This document shows, piece by piece, positions 35,525-45,144 of a stretch of DNA of 64,000 nt. The notes under the pieces are model-generated. The model was not told the DNA's origin, searched no databases, and saw nothing but the letters and a program-made list of their open reading frames with translations. Each line of letters opens with the position of its first letter. Position 1 is the first letter of the stretch. Both the position numbers and the translations under genes were made by a program. Source of the stretch: MGIIb-O2 sp002494975 (GTDB lineage: Archaea > Thermoplasmatota > Poseidoniia > Poseidoniales > Thalassarchaeaceae); NCBI GenBank assembly GCA_028355015.1, contig JAOMRN010000001.1:124001-188000 (forward strand), read 5' to 3'.

Positions 35525-36763
35525 TTAAAGTCTACTTTGTAGCATATATTTTCCTTGAGCGGCTTCTTCTATTTGGGGGTCATTAAGACTTAGAATCTTA
35601 ATTGAATCTATAGTTTTAGGTATTGCAGAGTTTACTTGTTTACTACGGCCACCTCGGCCTTTACTGACATTCCTAGCCATAATTAATCCGAGAGTATCCA
35701 ATTCATTGATTAGTGCTGAGATTCTTCTTGGAGTTAGAGGTTCAATATTTATCTTCATACATGCTTGAGAATATGTTCTGAAAATTTCTCCTGTAGATAT
35801 ATTTCTTGTTCCATTTTCTTCATTTATTATTATGCAAAACAACACTAATTTTTGATGTAGAGGCAGAGTTCTCAAAACAGGAGTCACTTGGTCATGTTCA
35901 AGTTGAGATTGAGCTAAACGAACATGCTTAGGATCAACTTTAGTTTGAGATCTTTGCTCGGCTTTCTGTACTGAAATTCTCAATAAATCCAAGGCTCTTC
36001 TTGCATCTCCATGCTCTTGTGCTGCTAAAGCAGAACATAATGGGATGACTCCACTTTCTAAAGAATCAATCTTTAGTCCCGTACGAACTCTTTCTTGTAA
36101 TATGTCCTGAATTTCTTGAGCCCCATATGGGTGAAAAACAATATCCTCTTGGCTCAATCTTGAGCTAACACGCGGATCTAATTCTTGTGTGAAATTCAAG
36201 TCATTGCTAATACCAATAATACAGCATCTAGCATTTTTTAATATTGTATTTAAGTTAGTTAAACTATAAAGTAAACCTGAACCAGCCTTAGCAACTAGAT
36301 TATCAATTTCATCTAAAACTAAGATATGTACCCCCCCTACTCTGTCCATCCGTTGTATAAGAGTTTCAAGTACTCTATCAGTTGGCCAACCGGTGAATGG
36401 TATAGGCGAGTCTCCACGTTGGTTAAGTTGACTGGCAAGAGTCTGAACTACTCTATACTTAGTATCGACATTTCTACAGTTTACTTCATAGGTTTGGACC
36501 GGATGTCCCATCTGCCTACCCTTCTCAAGTAATTGGCCTAGAACAAATCTTGTCACTACTGTTTTACCAGATCCTGGTACTCCATAAAGTACCATATTAG
36601 ATGGGATATGGCCATTTAATGCATCGACCAGATTTCTTACTAATGACTCGACTTCCTGTTCTCTATGAGGCAGATTACTAGGTTCGAAAGCATGGTCAAA
36701 TGCTTTACGATCTATGAAAAGAGACTCTTGTCCGAGAATTTTCTCGAAAATATTTCCCTCCAT
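35525..36763 (-). CDS. orc1/cdc6: Orc1/Cdc6 replication initiator
   Basis: 412-aa AAA+ initiator that binds origin recognition boxes and loads the MCM helicase. The Walker A is YGVPGSGKTVVTRFVL near residue 60, the Walker B is HILVLDEIDNLVAKAG near 145, and sensor and arginine-finger regions follow (GISNDLNF, DPRVSSRLSQE). The C-terminal ~110 residues form the winged-helix DNA-binding domain (LTPRRISALINELDTLGLI). The upstream gap is a candidate origin. Confidence 0.95.
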   Translation of the reverse strand: MEGNIFEKILGQESLFIDRKAFDHAFEPSNLPHREQEVESLVRNLVDALNGHIPSNMVLYGVPGSGKTVVTRFVLGQLLEKGRQMGHPVQTYEVNCRNVDTKYRVVQTLASQLNQRGDSPIPFTGWPTDRVLETLIQRMDRVGGVHILVLDEIDNLVAKAGSGLLYSLTNLNTILKNARCCIIGISNDLNFTQELDPRVSSRLSQEDIVFHPYGAQEIQDILQERVRTGLKIDSLESGVIPLCSALAAQEHGDARRALDLLRISVQKAEQRSQTKVDPKHVRLAQSQLEHDQVTPVLRTLPLHQKLVLFCIIINEENGTRNISTGEIFRTYSQACMKINIEPLTPRRISALINELDTLGLIMARNVSKGRGGRSKQVNSAIPKTIDSIKILSLNDPQIEEAAQGKYMLQSRL

Positions 36764-37152
36764 TTTTTATCACCACTGTGTTATGTTATCTCTCGTGTCC
36801 TATTACCATACTCGGAGAAGGTCGCTAGAACAACGGGGATTCTTGACGAGACGCTTGGAGGTAATAAGTGATTCCAAACCGAGGTGAGGTAAGGCTTAGA
36901 TTTTATTCCTTTAGTATGGTTTATATCAAAGTGTTCTCATTGTTAATTTTTCGCAATTAATACTTATCCAGTGACTTATTTTCTTTCTTTTTTTAACATT
37001 TCAAAACATTGTCTCTTAGATGATGAATTTTTAATACATTAATCTTTTTTTTTAAAACAAATAATTTCCTTCTACAAACTTCTTAAATTTATTTTTTTAG
37101 AGATTTTTCTATTGAATATTAAAGAATATTTTTTTCTGCTATATAATGGAAG
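36764..37152. other. Gene-free AT-rich region next to orc1/cdc6, candidate replication origin
   Basis: 389 bp without a gene, directly upstream of orc1/cdc6. The first ~130 bp are of balanced composition and contain an inverted pair TTGGA (36855-36859) / TCCAA (36873-36877) followed by a G-run-containing segment, loosely similar in layout to origin recognition boxes. From about 36890 to 37150 the sequence is long T- and A-runs, as in a duplex unwinding element. Archaeal origins often sit beside orc1/cdc6. No exact ORB consensus was found, so this stays a candidate. Confidence 0.45.
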
Positions 37153-37956
37153 TTATTTTTCTTCACCTTTTTTTAACAATCTGACTGGCCCATTTTCATC
37201 AAATATTATTGCATCCCCATCTTCTAGTTGATGAACATTTTCAGGTAACTCAGGTATTGGAAAACCTTCGGAATTATTTTTTGAGCTTGCATAATTATGA
37301 GTGACTAAAATCATTTTATCAGGGTTTCTTTCAGAAAGATCTTTTACGCCTTTAGGTGTGTAATGGTAAGGGAAATCTCCTATGTCTGGCATACCCATTT
37401 CTAAAATTATGACATTGGCATTTACAGTTCTTTTCTCAATTTCTTCACAAGGCCCCGAATCTCCACAATGTAATACTACAAACTTATTTTTATGTTTTAA
37501 TTCATAGCCGTGTGGATCGGTTTCAGGGGTATGACACACGGGAAATCTTTCGAATTTCCAGTTAGTGCCTGTAAGTTCTGCCTCTTCCATTTCATTCCAA
37601 TTAGCCATTGTATCAAACTCATTTTCTAAGCTTCCTGGAAATCCCATATTACATAGATTAGTTAGAAATTCTTTACCTCTAGGTCTTAGATAAATATTCA
37701 GTTCTTGTTCATTCTTTGTATCAGAAATATATTTTCTTTCTAGTAAAAAGAATGGGAACCCGAATGTGTGATCTGCGTGCCAATGTGTGAATAATAAATG
37801 ACTAATTTGGGAGGTTCTGATTCCAAATTTTCGGAGTTGAGGAATTAGTGATGGAGGCGCGTCGATCATAATTTTTCGATCAATCACTGCTAGTGCATGT
37901 GATCTCCCTAAAGGTGTAAAGGCATTGCCAGTACCTAGGAAGTCGATGCGACTCAT
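37153..37956 (-). CDS. Metallo-beta-lactamase-fold hydrolase (RNase Z-like)
   Basis: 267-aa MBL-fold protein. The metal motif THWHADHTFG (HxHxDH) is near residue 60 and further His/Asp ligands are in VCHTPETDPHGY, LHCGDSGP and LVTHNYAS. Layout is closest to the RNase Z/arylsulfatase-like branch (initial FLGTGNAFTPLGRSHA). RNase Z itself processes tRNA 3' ends, but this protein lacks a clear exosite arm, so a generic hydrolase is called. Confidence 0.82.
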   Translation of the reverse strand: MSRIDFLGTGNAFTPLGRSHALAVIDRKIMIDAPPSLIPQLRKFGIRTSQISHLLFTHWHADHTFGFPFFLLERKYISDTKNEQELNIYLRPRGKEFLTNLCNMGFPGSLENEFDTMANWNEMEEAELTGTNWKFERFPVCHTPETDPHGYELKHKNKFVVLHCGDSGPCEEIEKRTVNANVIILEMGMPDIGDFPYHYTPKGVKDLSERNPDKMILVTHNYASSKNNSEGFPIPELPENVHQLEDGDAIIFDENGPVRLLKKGEEK

Positions 37957-38079
37957 AGTTGTCGACTAGGTATCTCAGACTTGACTTAATCGCTTCGAAG
38001 GTGACTTAATACTGCTCTTCTTCAGCATCTATTCATAAACAGGTTTCAACTCGGGCAGTATAATAGTTGAGGTGTTGTA

Positions 38080-39360
38080 ATGACTGTCTGGAACGCAAAA
38101 AATCCCTATACATCTAAATTAACTGAGAACTATGTTCTTAATGGTAAAGGTTCAGGTAAAGAAACTCGCCACATAGTCTTCGATTTAGGAGACTCTGGAT
38201 TAGAATACAAGGCAGGTGATGCGCTGGGTGTAATACCCATTTGTCCTCCTGAAATAGTAGCCGATCTTCTCTCGTTGGGAGGTTTCACCGGTGAAGAGCA
38301 AGTAGAGACTAATCTGGGTATTTGTAGTCTACATGAAGCATTATCTACGAGATATGAGGTTCATAGAGTCTCGAAAAAATGGATTGAAGGTCTCGGTTCA
38401 AGGGTAGTTTCAGGTGATGGCCCTATTGAAATCAAAATAGTTAGTCGAGATAGAGTTTCAACATCGGATGGTTCAACTGTTATGAGTTGGAATGGTTCAG
38501 GGAATGAAGATGATTTGCCATCGGGTTATTCTGAGATTATTTCTCCAAATGATCCTGCTGAGGAACTTTGGAATAAATTAACCTCTGATCCAAAATCCAT
38601 GGAAGACTATATGTGGACTAGAGATTATGTTGACACTCTTAGGGATTTCAGTAATATTTCATTCACTCCTCAAGAATTTATTGATGGCATGGACCGATTA
38701 AAGCCTAGACTTTATTCTATAGCTAGTAGTCCTGAGTTTGAACCAGGTACAGTTCATTTAACCGTAGGAATTGTACGTTATAGTTATCATGAACGAGATA
38801 AGGCCGGATTAACTACGGGCTATCTCTCGGATAGATGTATAGTTGAAGAAACTCCAATTGGTGTATTCATGTCCCCTACTAGGTCATTTATTTTACCTGA
38901 AAAGGGAGATGTTGACTGTATTATGGTAGGTCCTGGTACCGGAATAGCTCCATTCAGGGCTTTTTTACAACAAAGAGATTTGAATGGTGACAGCGGTCGG
39001 AATTGGTTATTCTTCGGAGACTGGACTGAGGAAGGCGAGTATTACTACAAAGAAGAAATGGATGATTGGAAAGATCGAGGTATACTCAATAAACACGACC
39101 TTGCTTGGTCACGTGATGGTTCCGAGAAGGTTTATGTCCAGCATTTGATGAGAGAAAATGGTTCCGAAATATGGGATTGGATTCATGGCGGTGGATATTT
39201 CTACGTCTGTGGAGATAAATCCCGAATGGCTAAAGATGTACATCAAACACTGATTGATATTTGTTCTGAGCATGGTGAAATGAGTCAAGAAGATGCTAAA
39301 TCTTTCGTTGAAGAAAGTATGATGAAAAAGGAAAAGCGTTACTTGCGAGATGTCTATTGA
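38080..39360 (+). CDS. Flavoprotein reductase of the CysJ/cytochrome P450 reductase type, lacking the flavodoxin domain
   Basis: 426 aa. It has the FAD-binding core with LKPRLYSIASSPEFEPGT (RxYS), an NADPH-binding GPGTGIAPFRAFLQQRD, and the C-terminal YFYVCGDKSRMAKDV and KRYLRDVY, which end sulfite reductase alpha and P450-reductase families. An FMN flavodoxin domain is absent, so electrons must go directly to a separate flavodoxin, ferredoxin or oxygenase. A gap-free CysI partner is not in the window. ATG 38080 has GAGGTG upstream. Confidence 0.88.
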   Translation: MTVWNAKNPYTSKLTENYVLNGKGSGKETRHIVFDLGDSGLEYKAGDALGVIPICPPEIVADLLSLGGFTGEEQVETNLGICSLHEALSTRYEVHRVSKKWIEGLGSRVVSGDGPIEIKIVSRDRVSTSDGSTVMSWNGSGNEDDLPSGYSEIISPNDPAEELWNKLTSDPKSMEDYMWTRDYVDTLRDFSNISFTPQEFIDGMDRLKPRLYSIASSPEFEPGTVHLTVGIVRYSYHERDKAGLTTGYLSDRCIVEETPIGVFMSPTRSFILPEKGDVDCIMVGPGTGIAPFRAFLQQRDLNGDSGRNWLFFGDWTEEGEYYYKEEMDDWKDRGILNKHDLAWSRDGSEKVYVQHLMRENGSEIWDWIHGGGYFYVCGDKSRMAKDVHQTLIDICSEHGEMSQEDAKSFVEESMMKKEKRYLRDVY

Positions 39361-39419
39361 TTGTTAAATTTAGGATTTTTTTTCCGATGCAATCATAGTG
39401 TACCTTTCGTTGCCAGAGA

Positions 39420-40757
39420 ATGATGTTTAGAAGAGTCCTCATTGCAAATCGTGGAGAAATCGCTCTACGAATTCTTCGTTCGCTACATTCATTAGGTATA
39501 GAGGCGGTAATGATATATGGCCGAGAGGATAGGATATCGACTCCTGTAAGATTGGCAGATGAATCCGTATATATCCCTCGCGATGACCCTCTGGCGTCTT
39601 ACTTAGATATCGAAGCAATTGTTGCAGCCGCCAAAGAGGTGGGAGCCGACGCAGTTCATCCAGGTTATGGTTTTCTCGCTGAAAATCCTACCTTTGCGAG
39701 AAGACTTTCTGAAGAGGGGATAATTTTCATTGGTCCCAGCCCTGAAGTTCTTCAATTATTAGGCGATAAAATTACTGCTAGAGAGGCGATGTCAAAAGCG
39801 GGTCTTCCTATTGCTAGAGGTTCACCAGGTCCTATATCAAATCCGGAAGAAGCGTCAATAATCGCTGAAGAAATTGGTTTCCCTGTAATCATAAAAGCGG
39901 CAGCCGGAGGAGGTGGTATAGGTATGCAAGTGGTAGAATCTTCTGAGGAATTTGAATCTGCTATGCAACTTTGTCAAGGGCGTGCACTTTCTGCTTTCGG
40001 CGATGATAGAGTATTTTTAGAGAAATTTATCGAAGGTGCACAGCATATTGAATTCCAAGTTTTGGGAGATGGTAAAGATGCGATTCATTTTGGTGAAAGA
40101 TTTTGTTCAATCCAAAGAAGGCATCAGAAAATACTTGAAGAAGGTCCTTGGTTATCCGAAGAAATAAGGCAAGAAATTGGCAATAAAGTAGTCGAGGGCG
40201 CTAAGGCAGTAGGGTACTGTGGATTAGCTACGTTTGAGTTTCTCAGGGATTCTAATGGAGATTTTTATTTTTTAGAGGTTAATCCTAGAGTACAAGTTGA
40301 GCATACGGTTACAGAAATGATTACTGGGACTGATTTAGTATCTTTAGGAATAAGGGTAGCATCGGGCGAAGAAATAAGGCTTAAGCAGAATGATATTAAT
40401 ATCAATGGTCATGCCATACAAGTTAGATTAAATGCAGAAAATCCTGTTACTTTAGCACCATCTCCTGGTAAATTATGGGAATGTCACTGGCCTGGTGGTC
40501 CTGGTGTGAGAATTGACACTCACGCTTATACTGGTTACGACATGCCTTCTTCATTTGATAGTCTGTTAGCGAAATTAATTGTTTGGGCTCCTTCTAGGGA
40601 TGAATCTATTGCAAAATTGAAAGCGGCTTTATCGGAAACGAAATTATTGGGTGTTGATACTTTAATCCCACTACATCAAGCGATTTTATCAGAAGATGAC
40701 TTCCGTAAAAGAAATATTACTATACACTATCTCGAAGAACATAAAAACTTGTTATGA
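39420..40757 (+). CDS. accC: Biotin carboxylase subunit of acyl-CoA carboxylase
   Basis: 445-aa ATP-grasp enzyme that carboxylates biotin for acetyl/propionyl-CoA carboxylase. Visible are RVLIANRGEIALRILRSLHS at the N terminus, VHPGYGFLAENPTFA, IKAAAGGGGIGMQVV (Gly-rich ATP loop) and EVNPRVQVEHTVTEMITGTD. The biotin carrier and carboxyltransferase subunits are not adjacent. The downstream PfkB gene follows after 12 bp. Confidence 0.94.
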   Translation: MMFRRVLIANRGEIALRILRSLHSLGIEAVMIYGREDRISTPVRLADESVYIPRDDPLASYLDIEAIVAAAKEVGADAVHPGYGFLAENPTFARRLSEEGIIFIGPSPEVLQLLGDKITAREAMSKAGLPIARGSPGPISNPEEASIIAEEIGFPVIIKAAAGGGGIGMQVVESSEEFESAMQLCQGRALSAFGDDRVFLEKFIEGAQHIEFQVLGDGKDAIHFGERFCSIQRRHQKILEEGPWLSEEIRQEIGNKVVEGAKAVGYCGLATFEFLRDSNGDFYFLEVNPRVQVEHTVTEMITGTDLVSLGIRVASGEEIRLKQNDININGHAIQVRLNAENPVTLAPSPGKLWECHWPGGPGVRIDTHAYTGYDMPSSFDSLLAKLIVWAPSRDESIAKLKAALSETKLLGVDTLIPLHQAILSEDDFRKRNITIHYLEEHKNLL

Positions 40758-40769
40758 GGAGGTAGTATT

Positions 40770-41732
40770 TTGGAAATAGTGATTGTAGGGAGTATTGGTT
40801 ATGACGATATATCGACTCCCGAAGCAGAGGGTTCAGACCTATTAGGAGGCGCAGCTACGTATGCTGGTTTATCAGCAGCCTTCCATAGCCTAGATGATAA
40901 CCAAAAATCTCCTAAAATAGGTATTGTAAGCGCAGTTGGACAGGATTTTTCTACATCTGATCAATTAAAACTAGAATCTTCTGGATTAAATCTTGCAGGA
41001 GTAGTGATGCGAAATGGCGATACATTCCGGTGGTCAGGTAAATATCAAGGTTCTATGGAAAATGCTCAAACTATTTCGACTGATGTCAATGTATTAGAAA
41101 ATTTCAATCCAGAGGTGCCAGAATCGTGGAGAACCCCTCAAGTGTTGTTCTGTGCTAATACTCATCCTGCAACTCAAGTTTCGGTATTAGATCAATGCCC
41201 CAGCGCAGTAATTACAGCCCTTGATTCTTTTATGTTATGGATAAAGGAAGAAGAAAAAACACTTTCAGAAGCTCTTCGTAAAGTCGATATAGCAATACTG
41301 AATGAAGAAGAAGTCTGTGCTATCGCTCATGATGATGTTCTTCCCCGTGCTATTAGCTCTCTTCAGTCAGGTTCTGCTTTGTATGGTGGAGAGTCGGCTG
41401 GTCATGGTCCACGTTGTATCATTGTCAAGAGAGGGAGTAGTGGAGTACTTGCTAAGTTTCCATTTGGATTTATTGCCCTACCTGCTTACCCGATAGCCAA
41501 TGTTGTCGATCCTACTGGATGCGGTGATTCATTTGCTGGTGCATTTTTAGCAAACATATCTGGGAGGCCAGGTGCATTGAATGATATCGATACTATTCGT
41601 AATGCTTTAATTCATGCAACTGTTACTGCATCTTTCACAATAGGTGGCTTAGGGACTTCCAGTATTTCTAAAATTCAGCGCGGATTGTATCATGCAAGAT
41701 TAGATAGATTTAGAAGAATTGTCGGTTTGTAA
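40770..41732 (+). CDS. PfkB/ribokinase-family sugar or nucleoside kinase
   Basis: 320-aa kinase. VGSIGYDDISTP at the N terminus is the family opening, and the C-terminal anion-hole and catalytic aspartate motif is DPTGCGDSFAGAFLA. The middle sugar-binding region is not diagnostic. It starts with TTG 40770, preceded by GAGGAGGT 7 nt upstream, so the non-ATG start is well supported. It is probably co-transcribed with accC. Confidence 0.9.
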   Translation: MEIVIVGSIGYDDISTPEAEGSDLLGGAATYAGLSAAFHSLDDNQKSPKIGIVSAVGQDFSTSDQLKLESSGLNLAGVVMRNGDTFRWSGKYQGSMENAQTISTDVNVLENFNPEVPESWRTPQVLFCANTHPATQVSVLDQCPSAVITALDSFMLWIKEEEKTLSEALRKVDIAILNEEEVCAIAHDDVLPRAISSLQSGSALYGGESAGHGPRCIIVKRGSSGVLAKFPFGFIALPAYPIANVVDPTGCGDSFAGAFLANISGRPGALNDIDTIRNALIHATVTASFTIGGLGTSSISKIQRGLYHARLDRFRRIVGL

Positions 41733-41733
41733 T

Positions 41734-43569
41734 TTATTCCAATCTTCTGATACCTCTTACATGTCCTGAATCATCTTTATTTGAAGTTCTACGCATTTGA
41801 TTGAATTTCAACATAGGTTGTTCTTCAGCAATTAATACTGTAGGGCTATGTTCTTCACCTCTTGAAACACGATTAACTACTTGGTCCATAGCATCTCTTC
41901 CAGATAGAGAAGGCTTGGTATTATTTATGTTTAGAATTCTATTATTCGCGCTATCTGCTTGATGTTCTTGATCACTCCTTAGCCTTAGGTGCTGTTGAGT
42001 TTGAAACCTAGATTTTTCGTTTACTTCGATTCCATCTGGGTCACCATATTCTGAGGCATAACTTAGATTTTCGCTCATGTAATTACGAGATCTAGGTACT
42101 AAAATCCTCTCAAGAATACCCAATTTTCTTTTTCTAACCGGCGGTTTTCTTAGTACTAACCGCCCGTCTCCAAGCGAATTAGCAATTTTCAATAATCCGG
42201 GGAATTCTCCTAAGTCAGTAGGTTCAGGTAATGCAGCATTAATTTGTGCTTCTCTTCGTAATGATTGTTGAGCTCTAGCTTTTTTTACCAAGCCTGGTTT
42301 ACATTCTATTCTCACGGCTTCATCCGTTGGTGCAGGTAATAGGCCGTTCTGATAATTATTCATTGGGCTACGTTTTAATCCATTAGCAGCCTTTATCATT
42401 TCTGCACTCGATATTGGTCTTTCGTGTATTTCTGTTCCTGTACTGTATGCCCCAAAGATTGAGATTTCAGAATCATTATTCTTATTTCGTTGTTCAATAT
42501 ATTGTTCAGGTGCAGAATAAGATGATTCTTGTAAAGGCGGTGGTGAATAATTTACAGGTTCTGTTAATGATGATGGGGCAGGGTCAGCATCAAACATTCC
42601 ACCTAATTCAAAACCAAACATATCAGAACCCATATTTTCAGTATCGAACTCGGTACGATTTTCTGTTTTTTTCTCATTATACCACGATGGTTCATTTCTA
42701 CCCCATGTTTGTTGATATGCCGAAGTTCTTTCAGTAATTTCTTGCCTATTCTCATTTAAATTTACATGTGTATTAAAATTTGTATCTATAATTGGTACTT
42801 GAGTTTCAAAAAGTGGTATATTCTCCTCAGGATGGAGTCTATTGTAATCGACTGGGGGTTCATTATAATCTTGTAAGGGCTGAATTTGATTATCAATATC
42901 TATTTTTGTCTCTTCTATATTTGGTGCACTAAGGAGCCTTTTCGGTTTCATTATAGTATTTGTACTTCTAAATTCTCTTTCTAAGGATGCTTTTGCTTCT
43001 GCAACTGATTGACCATTACTTACCTTTTGAATAATCATTTGTATTCTTAATAGAGTTTCTTGATCATTCAACCTCGATTGAATTATGTGTCTGTCTCCAA
43101 TATTAGTTTCAATAACTAGTGCGGGATTTTTGAATAGAAAGTATGAGATTGCTGAACTAGCACCTAGAATCGAGACAGCATATCCGAGAGGTGGAATTAA
43201 TGCTGTAGCGCCTAAGTAACAGGCGGCTCCCCCCCATAACACAGTACCTGCAGGTACTTTTGGAATATCGATACTCCTAGTTCTCGAAATAGAAGCCAAA
43301 TCAAGTCTTATACCCTTTTTTAGGCTATTTGATAGAACTAGCTGACGCTGAGTTATGGCAATCCTGAATTTACCCCCTACCCCAACCAAAGAGAGGTTGC
43401 CGAACAGTGCCGACTCTCCCTCATCCGGTCGGGCATTACGCCCGAACGTGTGCATCCAGCACGCGAGCGACTCATTGACGATATAATAACTCGGTTCATT
43501 GACCCGATAAATCAGTCTCTTCGTGTACGTTTTGTCTCTCGCCGTTTTTTTAGAAAACGGTAGTGCCAA
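41734..43569 (-). CDS. Large hypothetical protein with a two-helix hydrophobic core and long disordered tail
   Basis: 611 aa. The first 100 residues are basic and end with a PH-like or beta-rich segment; GTVLWGGAACYLGATALIPP and GYAVSILGASSAISYFLF form a membrane hairpin near residues 107-145. Residues about 200-611 are Asn/Gln/Glu-rich, low complexity and probably disordered. TTG 43569 overlaps the upstream SelB-like gene by 20 nt, suggesting translational coupling; a later start would remove only soluble N-terminal residues. Function unknown. Confidence 0.6.
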   Translation of the reverse strand: MALPFSKKTARDKTYTKRLIYRVNEPSYYIVNESLACWMHTFGRNARPDEGESALFGNLSLVGVGGKFRIAITQRQLVLSNSLKKGIRLDLASISRTRSIDIPKVPAGTVLWGGAACYLGATALIPPLGYAVSILGASSAISYFLFKNPALVIETNIGDRHIIQSRLNDQETLLRIQMIIQKVSNGQSVAEAKASLEREFRSTNTIMKPKRLLSAPNIEETKIDIDNQIQPLQDYNEPPVDYNRLHPEENIPLFETQVPIIDTNFNTHVNLNENRQEITERTSAYQQTWGRNEPSWYNEKKTENRTEFDTENMGSDMFGFELGGMFDADPAPSSLTEPVNYSPPPLQESSYSAPEQYIEQRNKNNDSEISIFGAYSTGTEIHERPISSAEMIKAANGLKRSPMNNYQNGLLPAPTDEAVRIECKPGLVKKARAQQSLRREAQINAALPEPTDLGEFPGLLKIANSLGDGRLVLRKPPVRKRKLGILERILVPRSRNYMSENLSYASEYGDPDGIEVNEKSRFQTQQHLRLRSDQEHQADSANNRILNINNTKPSLSGRDAMDQVVNRVSRGEEHSPTVLIAEEQPMLKFNQMRRTSNKDDSGHVRGIRRLE

Positions 43570-44542
43570 TAATGCGCATGGGCATGGCGTCTAATTGAGA
43601 AATAATTACCGGAGGGCTCCGTTCTAACCTTGTCCATAGGGGTACCTCCCAATCAACAGTTACAATTGACTTTTCTTTATTGGTAATTCTTCCAACTACA
43701 AATTGCATATCTACTGCTGCATGTATTATGTCACCGACCTCTAACTCTCGCTTCTGGAAAGGCGCTTTGTTTATTTCAAAAGTAGATTCAGTATTCTTAA
43801 TTAACGCTCCTGAATCTAAATGTGTAACCATACAACCTCTGTGTAACGTTTCTTCTCTAAGATTTCTTATTGCTAAGCCAACTCTATCTCCTGATACAGC
43901 GATTTCTACATCATCATCCATTACTTGTAGACTTCGAACAATCCCATTTTCTTCTGCAGGTAAAACCTGTATTGTATCGTGTTTAGATACAGAGCCAGAT
44001 TGTACATATCCGATTGCCACTAAACCAACTCCTTTAACATTAAAATGTTGGTCGACTGGTATAATTAAACTTCCTTCATTTCCTTTTGTATATTCCATTA
44101 GAGAAAATAACTTCTCTCTAATTTCATGTTCATCAGGTACGGTTTCAAATAAATCCCAATCTTTTAGTCCCGATTGATGAATAATCATTTTCACCTGCTC
44201 AGGATCTACCCAACCTCCAGATTCAGGATTTATTATTATGAGTCCTTTTTTTATTCCAGCACATCCAAAGGATACGCAAATCTCCCCTAATGATGCATCT
44301 ACTTTCGAAACCTCAATAATTCCGACTTTGGCTACATTTAACACTGAAAGCAAAGGCCTTATCTTTTCAGGATGTTTAAGTGGTCTTAGTAATGAAATTA
44401 TTTGTGTAACTCCATTTCTTTCTTCTTTGAATACATAAGATTCAATATCTCTAACATCTCCTTTTTTAGCGATACTTCTGGCAAGATTTTCCGAACCAAC
44501 GAAGGCAATATTGAGTACAGGCACAAATATCCGAATAGCCAT
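43550..44542 (-). CDS. SelB-like translation factor homologue without GTPase motifs (aSelBL type)
   Basis: 330 aa. Domains 2 and 3 of the EF-Tu/SelB fold are clear: HFNVKGVGLVAIGYVQSGSV followed by VLPAEENGIVRSLQVMDDD (domain 2), and INKAPFQKRELEVGDIIHA (domain 3). The N-terminal ~150 residues retain a G-domain-like order but lack the P-loop GxxxxGK and NKxD motifs, so it should not hydrolyse GTP. This matches the family described as archaeal SelB-like (aSelBL), which has lost GTPase residues. Its target is unknown. Coupled to the downstream large hypothetical gene. Confidence 0.8.
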   Translation of the reverse strand: MAIRIFVPVLNIAFVGSENLARSIAKKGDVRDIESYVFKEERNGVTQIISLLRPLKHPEKIRPLLSVLNVAKVGIIEVSKVDASLGEICVSFGCAGIKKGLIIINPESGGWVDPEQVKMIIHQSGLKDWDLFETVPDEHEIREKLFSLMEYTKGNEGSLIIPVDQHFNVKGVGLVAIGYVQSGSVSKHDTIQVLPAEENGIVRSLQVMDDDVEIAVSGDRVGLAIRNLREETLHRGCMVTHLDSGALIKNTESTFEINKAPFQKRELEVGDIIHAAVDMQFVVGRITNKEKSIVTVDWEVPLWTRLERSPPVIISQLDAMPMRIIGTTVF

Positions 44543-44581
44543 CCCTTGTTGAAAGGAACGGTGACAAAGTTATCGTTATGT

Positions 44582-45031
44582 TCAACTCATAGCTTCTCTT
44601 GCTCTTTGGGCAGCATTCCATAAATCCTTTTCCTCATCAGTTATTGGTTTGAATTGTGGTATATTAATTGCCTTCATATCTCTATCGATAGCAACCATGA
44701 AAAAGAAACCAGAGCAAATTTCTTCTCCAATCCATTCAGACCTTGATAATCTACAAGATATGACATGTATACCCGCCGTCCTTGGAGAGGTCCAAACTAC
44801 TTTTGCGGTGGTGCGAATAACATCTCCTTGGTATGCAGGTCTTCTAAATTTTAGTGCATCTACTGATACAGTGACAAAATTTCTATGAGCGAACTTAGAT
44901 GCTGCCATTCCAGCAGCGGTGTCCATTATCGCCATTAGCCTTCCTCCAAATAATGTATCTAGAGCATTGGTATCTCCTGGAAATACCTCATTTAGTTGTA
45001 TTACTGGGTCTGTGGAGTAGGCCTCATCCAT
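44582..45031 (-). CDS. Hotdog-fold acyl-CoA thioesterase
   Basis: 149 aa from ATG 45031; the reading frame is open further with TTG 45040. The YciA/BACH-type hotdog signature is NALDTLFGGRLMAIMDTAAG (catalytic Asn/Asp region) and VDALKFRRPAYQGDVI. It cleaves acyl-CoA to free acid and CoA, probably balancing acyl-CoA pools made by the beta-oxidation enzymes elsewhere in the window. It is 39 bp downstream... of nothing co-directional except the SelB-like gene, whose start lies 39 bp to its left. Confidence 0.88.
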   Translation of the reverse strand: MDEAYSTDPVIQLNEVFPGDTNALDTLFGGRLMAIMDTAAGMAASKFAHRNFVTVSVDALKFRRPAYQGDVIRTTAKVVWTSPRTAGIHVISCRLSRSEWIGEEICSGFFFMVAIDRDMKAINIPQFKPITDEEKDLWNAAQRAREAMS

Positions 45032-45144
45032 GTCTATCAAGTCCTCTCAAACACTCATCAAACTTGAAACCATCATATTGTTTTTACGAAAATAACTCAT
45101 TTTCGAACCGTTGTATTCAATCCTGAGTACTGTTTCGGACAGCC

